In this document: in pieces, positions 35,966 to 46,789 of the stretch
Layout: the number at the start of each line of letters is the position of its first letter
Numbering within the stretch: position 1 is the stretch's first letter
Source of the DNA: Nageia nagi
Taxonomy: Eukaryota > Pinophyta
DNA length: 64,000 bases
Direction of reading: 5' to 3'
Assembly (NCBI GenBank): GCA_050084985.1
Contig: JBITNC010000002.1
Location: 22,010,001-22,074,000, forward strand
The notes under the pieces: model-generated
The model's input: the letters and a program-made list of their open reading frames with translations, nothing else
Told to the model about the DNA's origin: nothing
The model's database searches: none
Translations under genes and position numbers: made by a program

Positions 35966-37465
35966 ATAAAATTACACAATAATATCTTAGTTATCTCAAA
36001 ATAGCATAATTAAAGAACAATAAAAGAATAATATCACCATATAATATCAATGAAAGAATAACTTATAATAGCCAAACAAGGAATATCAAAGAACAGAAAT
36101 CCAAAGATGATAGTCTCCACCACTTCGAGGAGGGGAATCTCCAACGACTTGGAGAGGGCAACCTCCAACTATTATGATTAAGCACATAAGATATAAGTGT
36201 CCAATGATGATAATGAGTATTACCTATTCTTCTATCTATATGATATTATTTTTAATATTGATCTCATACTAGATAAGGGTGTCAATATGTTACAAATGTA
36301 GGCCACATATGAAGTCATTACATATTTGACCTTCTATGCAAGTAGTAAAAATTTCACTATAATTCTTTCACCTAAATTATCTGAGTATAAAGTTGTTAAA
36401 AAACTATACTTAATATTCTCCTTAATCCTTGCATGTGAAAGATATCGTGAAAGATATCAATACAACTAATCACATTTAATAAAATAATCGAATGTTAAAA
36501 AATAATAAACTTTATTTCAAATAACTATATTCATGAAAAATAAAAAAAAGTATATATCATAATAATATCACTTCTATTAGGATGTACCTTATTAACATAA
36601 TAATATTACCTCTCTTAACGTGGACCTTTATGTATCCTTACAAGAAACACCTACATAACCCTTATATGTCTCTTAGCTTGTATCCTACGTAAGATTTATT
36701 CTCCCTTAAGAACAAACGCCCATATAACCCTTATGAATCGTTTGGAAAGACATTATTTATCCCATAATGATGTCAATAACTTGTCCTTTCATGTAAATCT
36801 TGCCCTCCATGTACAAGATATCTTTATGTATAATCTTTCAATTATGTACCTTCTTTGACTACTTTTAGAGCTCCATGGGTTGATATTAACCATTCGATCG
36901 GGATGCATACGGAGCCGTTTCATGCAAATTCGACGGTCTGGGCTGCTGGATCTTTCAATTGATGAAATATATTGACAATCATATAAGGAGACATCCACTG
37001 ACGATCTCAGTAATATCAGTACATCTCTACTGCGTATTTCTGATCATCTTGTTTTTGTTTATCTTCTCCTTCTTCTCAGCAAGATGGTGTGAGTCTTGAA
37101 GCTTTGCCCTTTAACCCGTAAAAGATTAGGATTCAAGCTTCTGGACATGGACATGGGTAAAACTGATGCAGTCAACGCAGTTATTTCTGGGCGGTAGCAA
37201 AAACATTTATGAAATAAACAAAGAAGAAAAAACTTTGTCGGCAATCTTAAACTGGTCCTCGATTTTATAAGATGCTGTTCTCAGATTTTGGGATGCTTCT
37301 TCTGTCATCCATGTCTCCATTCTCATTCTTATTCTTCTCTACATCTATTTCATTGGACAGAGTGTGCTGATCATCTCCAAACTCTAGAGGAATAAACTCT
37401 AAACAAATGGCATCACAAACTGGAATTTTTTTATGATTTTAACTACTGTAGCATGTAGTTGTCAA
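35966..37465. other. Intergenic DNA and distal upstream region of the GRAS gene
   Basis: No coding evidence. A short imperfect repeat of cleavage-like words (TCTCCACCACTTCGAGGAGG, ATCTCCAACGACTTGGAGAG) lies at 36113-36170. GC content rises towards the gene after about 36850. Confidence 0.4.
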
Positions 37466-37467
37466 CA

Positions 37468-37479
37468 ATATATAAAAAA
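37468..37479 (+). promoter_or_regulatory. TATA box of the SHORT-ROOT-like gene
   Basis: ATATATAAAAAA lies about 115-120 bases before the ATG at 37592, a normal distance for a plant core promoter with a short leader of roughly 90 bases. Confidence 0.5.
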
Positions 37480-37591
37480 AAAACTTCTAACGCCCACAAC
37501 AGTTGATCTTCTTTAGAAGCAAGGCCTTTGAAGGATCGATCCTATATCATTATTCCCATGCTTCTGATCCTTAATCCGATCCAATAAAACC

Positions 37592-38830
37592 ATGGATAGA
37601 GGCGAATTGCAATTCTTCCGTGCCCCGGACGTCATGTCCCAGGTCGATCCGGTAAACCTGTTGAATTCCATAGACGTCACGGCGTTTGATCACGGGCTGG
37701 GATCGAACCCAGGACCCTGGGCCTCTGATCTATTGATGGACTGCGCTAAGGCAATCAGCGAGAAGGAAATAGGGAAAGTCCAGCAACTTCTCTGGATGCT
37801 TAACGAATTGGCTTCACCCTATGGAGATTGCGAACAAAGGGTGGCATCTTATTTTCTTCAGGCTCTTTTCTGTAAAATTACAGAAACTGGACCTCGCTGC
37901 TATAAAACTCTCTGCGATGCTGTTGAAAGAAGCTGTTCCTTCGATTCCATGAGGAAGATGATGCTGAAATTCCAGGAAGCTAGTCCATGGACGACCTTCG
38001 GTCATGTCGCCTCGAACGGAGCCATTTTGGAGGCATTTGAGGGAGAATCAAAATTGCACATAGTCGACATGAGCAATACTCTTTGTACGCAATGGCCAAC
38101 GCTTCTGGAGGCCTTGGCTACCCGAAATGATGGTACTCCCAATCTCCGTCTAACGACAATAATCGTTGGGAATAACAGTGGGAATGGTTCGGTTATAATG
38201 AAGGAGATCGCCCAGAGGATGGAGAAATTCGCCAGGCTTATGGGTGTTCCTTTCGAATTCAGCATTGTGTTTATGGAGGGGGAAGAAGAAAGGGGTCTGA
38301 AGAAAATTGAACTAAGGCCGGATGAAGCCCTGGCCATAAACTGCATCCATTCGTTGCAGAAACTCAGGGATAGGGAATCCGTGCTATCGGTTTTCAGAGA
38401 AATGAATCCCAAGATCGTGACCATCGTAGAGGACGAGGTCGATCTGGGTTCGGAGGATTTCTTCCCTCGTTTCTGCGAATGTCATAAATTTTACAACCTG
38501 TTTTTCAATTCATTAGACGAGAGTTTTCCGCGAACGAGTAACGAGAGGCTCATGCTGGAGCGAGAGGGCGGGCGGAGCATGGTATACATTCTGGGTTGTG
38601 AAAAGGAAGATAATTATGAAGTTAGAGAGAAGGGGACGCAGTGGGAGACGAGATTGGAGGGTGCTGGATTCGAACCCTGGGTGTTCAGCGACGATGCAGT
38701 GGATGATGTGAGGGCGTTGTTGAAGAGATACAAGGAGGGATGGGATCTGAGCAATGGGAATTCCCAGGGGCTTTTCTTGACATGGAAGGAGGAGACTGCT
38801 GTCTGGGCTTCTGCATGGAAACCCAAATGA
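37592..38830 (+). CDS. GRAS-family transcription factor, SHORT-ROOT clade
   Basis: A 412-residue intronless protein; the start ACCATGG is a strong context. Domains in order: leucine heptad region I about 43-95 ([36 protein letters not shown]), VHIID core as LHIVD at 155-159 followed by [20 protein letters not shown], leucine heptad region II about 200-240, PFYRE region about 290-330, SAW region about 350-410 with [32 protein letters not shown] and [19 protein letters not shown] are diagnostic of SHORT-ROOT. In angiosperms SHR is made in the stele, moves one cell outward and acts with SCARECROW to specify endodermis. The N-terminus before the GRAS domain is only about 40 residues, shorter than Arabidopsis SHR. 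GC content and codon use are well above the surroundings. No breaks; likely functional. Confidence 0.93.
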   Translation: MDRGELQFFRAPDVMSQVDPVNLLNSIDVTAFDHGLGSNPGPWASDLLMDCAKAISEKEIGKVQQLLWMLNELASPYGDCEQRVASYFLQALFCKITETGPRCYKTLCDAVERSCSFDSMRKMMLKFQEASPWTTFGHVASNGAILEAFEGESKLHIVDMSNTLCTQWPTLLEALATRNDGTPNLRLTTIIVGNNSGNGSVIMKEIAQRMEKFARLMGVPFEFSIVFMEGEEERGLKKIELRPDEALAINCIHSLQKLRDRESVLSVFREMNPKIVTIVEDEVDLGSEDFFPRFCECHKFYNLFFNSLDESFPRTSNERLMLEREGGRSMVYILGCEKEDNYEVREKGTQWETRLEGAGFEPWVFSDDAVDDVRALLKRYKEGWDLSNGNSQGLFLTWKEETAVWASAWKPK

Positions 38831-39345
38831 AAGCTGACTTTTTTCTTTACATGGTGGTGGGCTTCCATGAATTCTGTGTGACAGACAGCCATTAGGATTA
38901 GGGTTTACAGGAAGATTGCAGGAGCTCATTGGTAAGAGAGAAAGAATATGGAGGCGATACCACCTATGCAATTGCCCAACATTCTGTAATTTCTGCTTTG
39001 GAAATTTTAGTAGTTTTAAATTTCTTAATATATAGTTTAATATTAAAGGTTGTAGGTTAAATCCTTGGTGTAATGTATATCACCTGATTTAACATACATG
39101 GTCTGATTTAATAGTGAAACGAAGGCTTAAAATCTTTGTTTTGGCTACTGTTATTAATTTAGGGATTACTATGTTTATATATGTAGTTTATTACGTAATT
39201 GTTAAAAAAGTTAAAATTATACATATTTTGATAGTTAGGATTTGAGTTATTATATTTGTATACGTATTTCAAGAAGTTTATATTATTTTTTTAAGATTTG
39301 ATTTATACATTAAATATGTTTGTAAATCTATAGATTTGGTCATAT
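38831..39345. other. 3' flank of the SHORT-ROOT-like gene
   Basis: After the stop codon the GC-richer DNA continues to about 38990 and then falls to AT-rich sequence. No clear AATAAA signal seen; no other gene. Confidence 0.4.
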
Positions 39346-39349
39346 GGTC

Positions 39350-39660
39350 ATAAAAAGGAGTTTGGGAGTAAATGAGTATTGAAATCTTTCATTAAGAAGA
39401 TTTCAAGTTTGAATCTCCCAACCTCCCTACTATGAAAGATCATGAAAAAAGTGATGTTGAATTATAGCAAGTGCAATCAAAGCTAGGTGCAAGTCTTGAA
39501 TAACTCTAATAGAATAGATGCCTATGGGTGACTTCGATGGAAGAGATACCTCCTGATCATAGCATATGGGATTGACTTTGACATAAGAGATACCCTCGAT
39601 TGTAATTTCTTAACTAAAGGTAACTCTTAAAAGTGTGCTTTATCAAATTTTTTTTGCTTT
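39350..39660 (+). mobile_element. Possible SINE-like segment
   Basis: AGATTTCAAGTTTGAATCTC at 39399-39418 resembles a pol III B box and lies about 45 bases after an A-box-like GGGAGTAAATGAGTATTG. Further on are repeated words (GATGCCTATGGGTGACTTCG, ATGGAAGAGATACCTCCTGA, AAGAGATACCCTCGATTG). It shares the TTTGAATCTC box with the candidate at 25828. Weak. Confidence 0.25.
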
Positions 39661-40960
39661 CTTAGTCTAAATTACACTCTTATACCTTTAATGATTTTTC
39701 TTCATATTTTTAACCTTTGGATATATCATGAAGCCCACTGTAAGGCTCATTTTGGATATTAGGATCTCTAGATTCAAAATTTCTTCCTCTTTCTATTAAC
39801 ATAGTTATATAACATTCTTATGTTCTTTTATAGTTTGTATAATTTTTCTTTTGGTATGCTAAAAATCCCCTTGTAAAGACCCCTGCGACTTTAGTGTCAT
39901 GATCAAGGGTATCTTTTCCATCAAAGTCACTAGGAATTACACCTAACTCCAAGTATACTTGTGCATCTACAAGATTTATAATTATTCTACCACATGGCGA
40001 TGAGGAGATTCATACATGGGCCTCCCATTGAGTGTTCTGTTACTTTCCCAAACTCCTTAACATGGGTGAATATAGATTGCACAACTTAACAATAACTTAA
40101 ATATAGATATAAATGATAATTTGGTTTATCATTACAAGCTCTTATAATCTAGAACCTTTATATAATATCTAATCATATGCTAATTCTAATTCTAATATTG
40201 ATCTTAATTGGCTTACTATAATCAATATTAGATTTATAGTTTGATTAGGTTGTACACCCATGATTGTGATAATTAAAACTCTTTGTGAACTCTTAATAAA
40301 AAAAAGGCTTAATAGATATGTAGATACCTATAATCAAACAGAGATATCACTTTTTAAGTTATTATTTAATCATTTTTGTTATAATTATAAAATATTTTAG
40401 TATAGTTGTTCAAACTTGAGTATGATCCCTTATCACTCCAATGACTATTATTTAATTATACTCATTATCTCATTGTGCAATTTTATTAGGTGAATTTATC
40501 ACTCCAATGACTATTATTTTTAAATTAAATGTTATCCCACATACTTCTGAAGATAATCCAAACTTATTTAAATAAGCTTGAAACTTCATTTTTTCTTATC
40601 TTATGATTGAGAATACTTATTACCTCTAGACTCTAAAAATCTGATCTATGTTATGATAATAAATGATAACATTCACATATAGATACTTAAATTTAGCTTC
40701 TTTAGTCTATCATCATCTTTAATTCACCTTAACCCATCATAGTTAACATGGTTAGTCTTTAACCTATCATAGTCATTCCCTAATTGCCACCTCACTATGT
40801 CATCACTCTCTAATAATAATAAGTTAAGAAAATCATAATCTTTTCCACCTCCACTCTAAGTGATTTGTAAATCTTTGTAAGCTATGTTATTCTAGAGATC
40901 ATCAAATAGAAATTTCTTTATATTTTTTCTCCTATATCAAGTTTATTAAACATATATAAT
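39661..40960. other. AT-rich intergenic DNA
   Basis: No coding evidence on either strand. Confidence 0.45.
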
Positions 40961-40964
40961 TCCC

Positions 40965-41735
40965 ATAATTAATGGATAAAATATTAATTAAACCATGCAT
41001 TCACATACATAAAATAAAGACATCTAAATTTTATTTTGGTTCACCTAATGTGGGCTACATCCAACCAAACCAAATCTGATATATGTTTCAGGTCAATAGG
41101 GAATTAAAAAAATAAGAAGAATGTAGAGATATTAAACCCTTTAACAACACAACTCCTTCCTCTATATGTAAAACTCCTCTCAACCTCATTACCAATCTCC
41201 CATGGCTTCCCAAAATTAGAATGATTCAAGAAAGATCCAAAAAACTTCAATAAAACTTCAACAACTATCTTAGAGATATCTAGGAAGAAGATATAGAGAA
41301 ATATGATACCTCATAGAGACAAGATAGTACTCCTAACTCCCCAAATGACTCAGAAATGCCTCTAACTACATTATCTTCTCTTGAAACTAATTTTCCCCTC
41401 AACGTTGACATTGGATATTATGGTTGGGTAACCAAAAAGTAAATCACTCTCGATTGGGTAATAGAATGTCATAAGATCTATTCATAGCCTCATTCAAGTT
41501 AGAACACCTCCATACACCATATCTTCCTTGAATGGATTTAAAACTAAAAACTATAATCTTTAAGTACTATTTCATCAACATATCATATACATATCTAAGC
41601 ATTGGCATTGTTGGCATCATTGGTGTTACTCTGCATTGCTCAAAACATAAACAAGTTCAAAAATAATACATCAAAAATTAAACATAAAGATCCTTGGAAA
41701 ATCAATATTCACTCCTAGAATATGATCTCCAAATC
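40965..41735 (-). repeat. Probable LTR fragment with shared LTR motif
   Basis: Contains GGTTCACCTAATGTGGGCTA followed by CATCC at 41038-41062, matching the R/U5-like motif of elements A and C in the same orientation, and then a similar downstream layout (AGAGATATTA ... ACTCCTCTCAACCTCATTACC). No partner LTR was found, so it may be a solo or truncated LTR. Element D begins at its right edge. Confidence 0.45.
41731..41735. repeat. Left target-site duplication of element D
   Basis: AAATC, identical to 45374-45378 on the other side of the element. A perfect 5-bp duplication is the signature of LTR retrotransposon integration. Confidence 0.9.
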
Positions 41736-42046
41736 TGAGAGAACCAAAATGTTCTTCTATATTCATCAAAATGAGTTACATATTTATAGGCTTAAGAAAG
41801 CCATTACAAGACAAAATAATAAGTTGAGAATAATATTCTCATGACCAAAATAAACAACTCACACTATACGTATCACCCTTAAATCATTACATGACAAATT
41901 ACTTGTTATAACAATAAACCATAAGGAATATACCCTAAATATTTAATCCTAGACTTTAGGGAAAAAATTTAGGAAAAATACTCTTAGTCCTAATTAATTA
42001 ATCTACTAACTTAGGACTTAGGGATATGTAGGGTATAATTCCAACA
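41736..42046 (-). repeat. 3' LTR of element D
   Basis: 311 bp, TGAGAGAACC ... TTCCAACA in plus reading (TGTTGGAATT ... TCTCTCA on the element's own strand). Differs from the 5' LTR at six positions, no gaps. Confidence 0.95.
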
Positions 42047-42061
42047 TTCTCCCCTTTGATG
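42047..42061 (-). other. Polypurine tract of element D
   Basis: Minus strand reads CATCAAAGGGGAGAA directly before the LTR start TGTTGG, a textbook purine tract. Confidence 0.9.
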
Positions 42062-42084
42062 CTAAGTAACTCATGCAAGAGTTC

Positions 42085-42474
42085 TTAAGCATCACAAAGT
42101 TGGAAGAAACATAACCTTTTTCGTTTCCTCCAATCATACAATAGAAAATCAAAAATTTCAAGAAATAAGTGGTGGCACTCCTTCCACTCTCTAAGTGGGA
42201 TCTCCTCCATTGTTGATGTTGCTCCTCCAAGATTGAGTGCTTTTTGGTAATTTTCTCCCCTTTGAACAAAATTCTTTATGGCCTTCAACAACCATATTCT
42301 CTCTTCTTCATGGTCCTCAAACCATTCTTGTAGTGGCATTCCATCAATGCTATAAGTATTGGTTTTCAAGAACCAATCTCTCTCACAATGGTGTTTGAAC
42401 CATTCTTTCATCTCTCTCTCATTTTTTATATGGTGTTTTAAACCATGTTTGCAAGTAGTCATTTGCTCTTGCAT
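42085..42474 (-). CDS. Second reading frame of element D, unknown
   Basis: 129 codons overlapping the end of the first frame by 56 bases in a +1-shifted frame. It has three degenerate repeats built on Trp: about residues 21-37 (EMKEWFKHHCERDWFLK), 47-64 (PLQEWFEDHEEERIWLLK) and 92-108 (IPLREWKECHHLFLEIF). This looks like an ancient internal duplication of a helical unit. It might be a separate protein or, more likely, the C-terminal half of one protein joined to the first frame before a frameshift, or by programmed frameshifting. A further small frame (42269-42018) runs into the LTR and is probably chance. No known domain recognised. Confidence 0.5.
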   Translation of the reverse strand: MQEQMTTCKHGLKHHIKNEREMKEWFKHHCERDWFLKTNTYSIDGMPLQEWFEDHEEERIWLLKAIKNFVQRGENYQKALNLGGATSTMEEIPLREWKECHHLFLEIFDFLLYDWRKRKRLCFFQLCDA

Positions 42475-43597
42475 TCATTACATCATAGCATACTCCACAT
42501 GAGTATGTTCTCATTATTTCACAATAATCATTATACCACACTACTCTCTCACAAACTTCTACACACACTTTCAAACAATAGAAAGCCACACATTGGCTTA
42601 TTACATATGCAACTTTGAGTTGCTCCTCACACAAATTATCACTCTTTTTCACACATTGTACAACCATGAAATGATTGTCATTCACACAAATTACATCACT
42701 TTCCTCCTTCCAAGGAGTATAACAAAAGAAATCATTTGAGTCCAAATGACCCAATTTTACCATCATTTTCTTCACCAAAGGAATACTCTCCTTCAAGGTT
42801 TCTTCCATGAAATCATCTTCATAGCATGTTTTCTCCAAAGTTATTTCAACTTGAGGATTCTTAAACCTATTTTCACAAAACAAATCATTAGTATAAAAAT
42901 ATCTTTCACCTCTAATGGTGATCTCCTTTGTGCTTTTTCCTTCTTCACAAAGTACTATCTCACTATTCTTTCTCTCCTCCTTGAGATATACTTTGTCATT
43001 CACTCTTGGTGAGTGATCTTCTTGCATGAACATGGAGTTTATAGCCTCCATTTCTTCTTCATCAATGACCTCTCTAAGATCATCATCCCATATTATTTTA
43101 GCCTTTTCATCAATATTCTCTACTCCATGTGAGTAGTTTTCAACCATGGAACACTCCTCCTTGAGTGTGTCATCATCTTGTGCTTTGTCAAAAAAGCAAT
43201 CTTGCCAATAATGTGTGGTTGGCTCCTCCTCATTCTCCATCATAAGAATGGGTTCACAATATGCCTCTTCCATGAAGCATTCATCATCATATGGCTGAAA
43301 TGGTGTCTTCAATGAACACTCTTCAAATGTCTCCTCCATGAGACATGCATCATCACAAGGCCAATCTAATTCCTCTCCAAGGAATTCTCCTTCATAGTTT
43401 TCATCATATGTGTCTTCAATAGACATATCACCAAGCATGTAAACAACTCTCACAGGTTCACTTTCATCTTCATCACATGGGTCATCTTGATGCCCTCCAA
43501 ACATGTAAGGTTCCTCTTCACCAATAAGAGCCTTAATTTATTCTAGGGTCAAATTAATACGCTCAATTTTTATGCCATAAGACATATCTTCATCCAT
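42419..43597 (-). CDS. Acidic, Cys-rich reading frame of element D, unknown function
   Basis: The open part runs 43504-42419 (361 codons). An in-frame upstream ATG at 43597 (MDEDMSYGIKIERINLTLE) is separated from it only by one TAA at 43540-43538, so the original frame was probably 392 residues. The protein is very rich in Asp and Glu with 22 Cys. From the Met at 43504, a motif DD-x-C-(L/F)-M-E-E occurs at residues 51-58 and 73-80 and a variant (EDDFMEE) at 229-235. There is no CCHC knuckle, no protease or polymerase motif, no signal peptide. It could be a diverged Gag-like protein, a captured host fragment, or an unrelated retroelement accessory protein. I do not recognise it. Confidence 0.6.
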
Positions 43598-43599
43598 TT

Positions 43600-45040
43600 A
43601 TTTTAGCACACAAAAAATCATATCAAAAGAAATCAATCACTACTGGCAGTTGCACACTCGATTGGATGCATGTAGCCTTTTCACAGTGACTCTCAGCTTA
43701 GTCTGCACTGGTTAGGCCACCAAAGACATGACTTTTCATGAAAGTATTAACACTATTTCAATCAAATGCAATAGATGGCATAGTTAGTCCAACCTCACGC
43801 TGCCTTCTATGGATGTCTCTCCTCACTGGCGTAGATCTTCTCCCTTTCACTGCATGATTCAACTCATCATGCAAGCTTCTCTTCAACTTTGTGAGGGATT
43901 GCTTTCTCTGCAAAATCTAGGATGGACAGATGCCTCCCAACGACCTCACAAGAATGCAAGCTCATCAAAGATGTGGCTTTCCTCGATAGTATTGGCTCTA
44001 CTATAATAAACAAATGCAGTTGTACAACAGATCAATCCACCTTTCAAACTTCCTCAACGCTTCTTCACAAAGGGTGCTCACAACAAGAAGTAGCAACATT
44101 TCTCTAAACATGAGTCCATGGATTTTATACGTAACACTCCATCATTGGATGAATTTCAAGTGTGGGCTTTGTACAGCCTCCATGGTATTTATTTGGCCGA
44201 ATAGAATCGATCTTCATAACAAAATGAGCAATTCTCCTCACTGCTCCATAGACGTAGGTCTGATCGCTAACATTTATTTTGGATCACCAACAATTTAGAT
44301 TCAAATGTGAGCAATTTTCTTGGAACGTCAGTGACTCTACGATTCTCCAGATCCACATATTCCAACACTACTGTGGGTGTTTTTTTTTTTTACGCTTTCT
44401 CAGGTTGACTGTAACAACAATGATCTTGGAAAGAGCAGATCATGTGCAACCTCATTGCTCCTTCAGCTCGTGACTTCAGCTCCTTCATCCTGTGACTCTT
44501 CACGTAGCCTTGAGTATCACAGCATGCAAACGTCTCCTTCGTGTAAGTTTCATGCATGTCTCCTCATGCAAGCTTCACACACATTTCCTCCTTCAGTAAT
44601 GCACCTCCTCTAGTAACGTACCTCCTCTAGCAGGTCATAAAACTAGATCAATTCGTGCGACTCCTCCACGTAGGTCATGAAACCAGATCAGTTCACGCGA
44701 CTCCTCCATGCAAGTCATCGAATGTGTGAGTGGAATATGAAAGAAAATTTTAGGTTACCAAAGATATGGCTTTCCTTTATGCTCAACATAGCGCTCCTCT
44801 TTTCTGCTATGCGTGGGTTTAGTCTATTCCAGATTCTCTTTCAATCTTCAACATAGCAAACACTTCACCCAACTATCTTTGCTTCCATAGAAATAAGAGT
44901 TTTTCTAGAGGCTTTGGATCTCACACTTGCAAGAATTTGATAAATTCTTTACAATGCATCCACAAGCTTAATAACTCTGATGACAGTCCTTGAGAAGCTT
45001 GATAAGATCCTTCAAGACTTCACCCACTCTAACCCTATGA
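43600..45040 (-). other. Leader region of element D
   Basis: About 1.45 kb between primer site and first reading frame, with noticeably more G and C than flanking DNA and no minus-strand frame of useful length. It contains two adjacent 40-bp repeats (44633-44672, 44673-44712; GGTCAT-AAA-CAGATCA, then CGCGACTCCTCCA-type words). It may hold packaging and dimerisation signals. Plus-strand frames here have no recognisable domain. Confidence 0.5.
44633..44712. repeat. 40-bp tandem duplication in element D leader
   Basis: Units begin GGTCATAAAACTAGATCA (44633) and GGTCATGAAACCAGATCA (44673), followed by the related CGTGCGACTCCTCCACGTA and CGCGACTCCTCCATGCA. Confidence 0.8.
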
Positions 45041-45042
45041 TT

Positions 45043-45060
45043 GATTCAGCTCTGATACCA
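45043..45060 (-). other. Primer-binding site of element D (tRNA-Met)
   Basis: Minus strand reads TGGTATCAGAGCTGAATC, a perfect 12-base match to the initiator tRNA-Met complement, two bases from the 5' LTR. Confidence 0.93.
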
Positions 45061-45062
45061 AT

Positions 45063-45373
45063 TGAGAGAACCAAAATGTTCTTCTATATTCATCAAAATG
45101 AGTTACATATTTATAGGCTTAAGAAATCCATTACAAGACAAAATAATGAGTTGAGAATAATATTCTCATGACCAAAATAAACAACTCACACTATACGTAT
45201 CACCCTTAGATCACTACATGACAAATTACTTGTTATAACAATAAACCATAAGGAATATACCCTAAATATTTAATCCTAGACTTTAGGGAAAAACTTTAGG
45301 GAAAATACTCTTAGTCCTAATTAATTAATCTACTAACTTAGGACTTAGGGATATGTAGGGTATAATTCCAACA
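45063..45373 (-). repeat. 5' LTR of element D with TATA box
   Basis: 311 bp, same ends as the 3' LTR. The minus strand has CCTATAAATATG near 45119-45107, a plausible TATA box. Initiation about 30 bases later would leave only about 15-30 bases of R plus U5. Confidence 0.95.
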
Positions 45374-45378
45374 AAATC
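45374..45378. repeat. Right target-site duplication of element D
   Basis: AAATC, identical to 41731-41735. Confidence 0.9.
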
Positions 45379-45389
45379 ATCAAGTCTCT

Positions 45390-45830
45390 TCTACTTTCTA
45401 TTCAAGTCTTCACCATTTTTTTAATCTTCATCACTTCTTTTTTAGTTTATATAACTTATTCTTAAGTATTAATCACTTCTTAACTCTAAATTACTTCTTT
45501 AGTATTCATCAATTCTTCTTTAGTTTGTATTATTTATTCTTAAGTCTTCATCACTTCTTTTTAATTATTCATCTCTTCTTCTCTAATATGCATTATTCCT
45601 TCTCAACTATGCATTACTTCTTCAAAATACATCACTTCTTTTCTAGTTTATGTTATTCCTTTTTAATCTTAATCACCTCTTCTCTAGTTCATATTATTCC
45701 TTGTCTAGTATTCATCGCTTCTTCTCTAGTATTTATGATTCCTCTTTTCATATTCCCTTCATCCCTAGTCATATTATTCATTTTTTATCATTTTTATACC
45801 TCTATCAATCATCTTCCTACTTTTCTATTG
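45390..45830. repeat. Pyrimidine-rich degenerate tandem repeat
   Basis: About 440 bases dominated by CT-rich words such as CATCACTTCTTCTCTAGTAT and TATTATTCCTT recurring every 25-30 bases. Very few G on the plus strand. Open frames here (45525-45845) are products of this composition, not genes. Confidence 0.7.
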
Positions 45831-45839
45831 TATAAAGAT

Positions 45840-46780
45840 ATCTAACTAGATATATGATTTCATCTGATTAGTGCCCATAAATGTACAAAATGATGCTTAC
45901 ATCTTCACTCTCCCAAGTTGGATAAAAAAGGAATTTATTCATGCATATTTATATTATTTTATTTTCAAGCACATTATTATACTATTGAAGATTATATTAT
46001 AATTATGTTAGTCCTTGTGGGTTGATTTTAGAAACTATTTTCTAAATTCAATGGTATATTGGGAAATCATACCTTACCTTATGATTTCCATATGGGTTCC
46101 ATGATATTGCTCTTTAAGAGGTGATTTTCATCTAGTTGTACACAACCATATTTTTCATATTTAGAATCAATATTTTCACAATAAAAAATGGTAATAAATA
46201 GATATAACATCACTTTTAAAAATCATTCATTGTTAATTATTATTTTTTATGATTATTATTGTTCAACTATTAATACTTAATTTTGATACCTAATATCATA
46301 AATTAATTTTGATATTACTTAATTTATTACATTCAAGTAAAAATAAATGATAACCTTTTATTTTTTTCTTGTCTATTTGGAGAAGATCCTAACAAAAAGG
46401 TACTAAAAGATTTTTTACGTAGATATTGTTCTTAAGTAAAATGAAAGATATATAAGTATTTGGCCAATATACATTAACTATATGTTTTAAATGCTTATGG
46501 TAATTTGTTTTACCTCCATTTACTTAGATAAAATGGTAAAAAGGATAAACTTTTATCTTTAGCCTTCATATTGAAATTTTTTTTTAAGATGAGGTAATGT
46601 TTTGACCTAACATTAACTTTCTAAGCCTTAATCAAAATTGTATTTGCAATTTCCCTTGATGCTAAAAAACATAGAAAATTTTACATAATTACTTTGGTGA
46701 TTATTTTGGCTTTTTTTTTCTTCTTATAAAGGAAAAACAAGTATGCTATCTTTAGGGATAGAACTTTAAGTAAAAAGGGG
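45840..46780. other. AT-rich intergenic DNA
   Basis: Nothing supportable. Confidence 0.45.
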
Positions 46781-46789
46781 ACAGTTGTA

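Larger units (their letters stand above)
41736..45373 (-). mobile_element. LTR retrotransposon D, structurally intact, non-autonomous, with unknown ORF
   Basis: A 3638-bp minus-strand element with identical-length 311-bp LTRs (six substitutions between them by eye, about 2%), a perfect 5-bp target duplication, tRNA-Met primer site and polypurine tract. It is much better preserved than the other elements here, so it inserted relatively recently. The 3.0-kb interior shows no gag, zinc knuckle, protease, integrase or RT. It has a 1.45-kb leader (about 43600-45040) with higher GC than its surroundings, then a long acidic reading frame (43597-42419) and an overlapping second one (42474-42085). It must borrow enzymes from another element, probably a copia-type one judging by LTR ends and primer site. 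Confidence 0.92.

Noticed and set aside
38002-38971. Minus-strand open frames across the SHORT-ROOT-like gene
   Set aside because: Shadows of a clear GRAS coding region; composition follows the sense codons.
42746-43012. Plus-strand open frame opposite the element D protein frame
   Set aside because: Antisense shadow of the long minus-strand frame; no protein-like features of its own.
45525-45845. 106-codon frame rich in Phe, Leu, Ser and His
   Set aside because: Lies fully inside a pyrimidine-rich tandem repeat.
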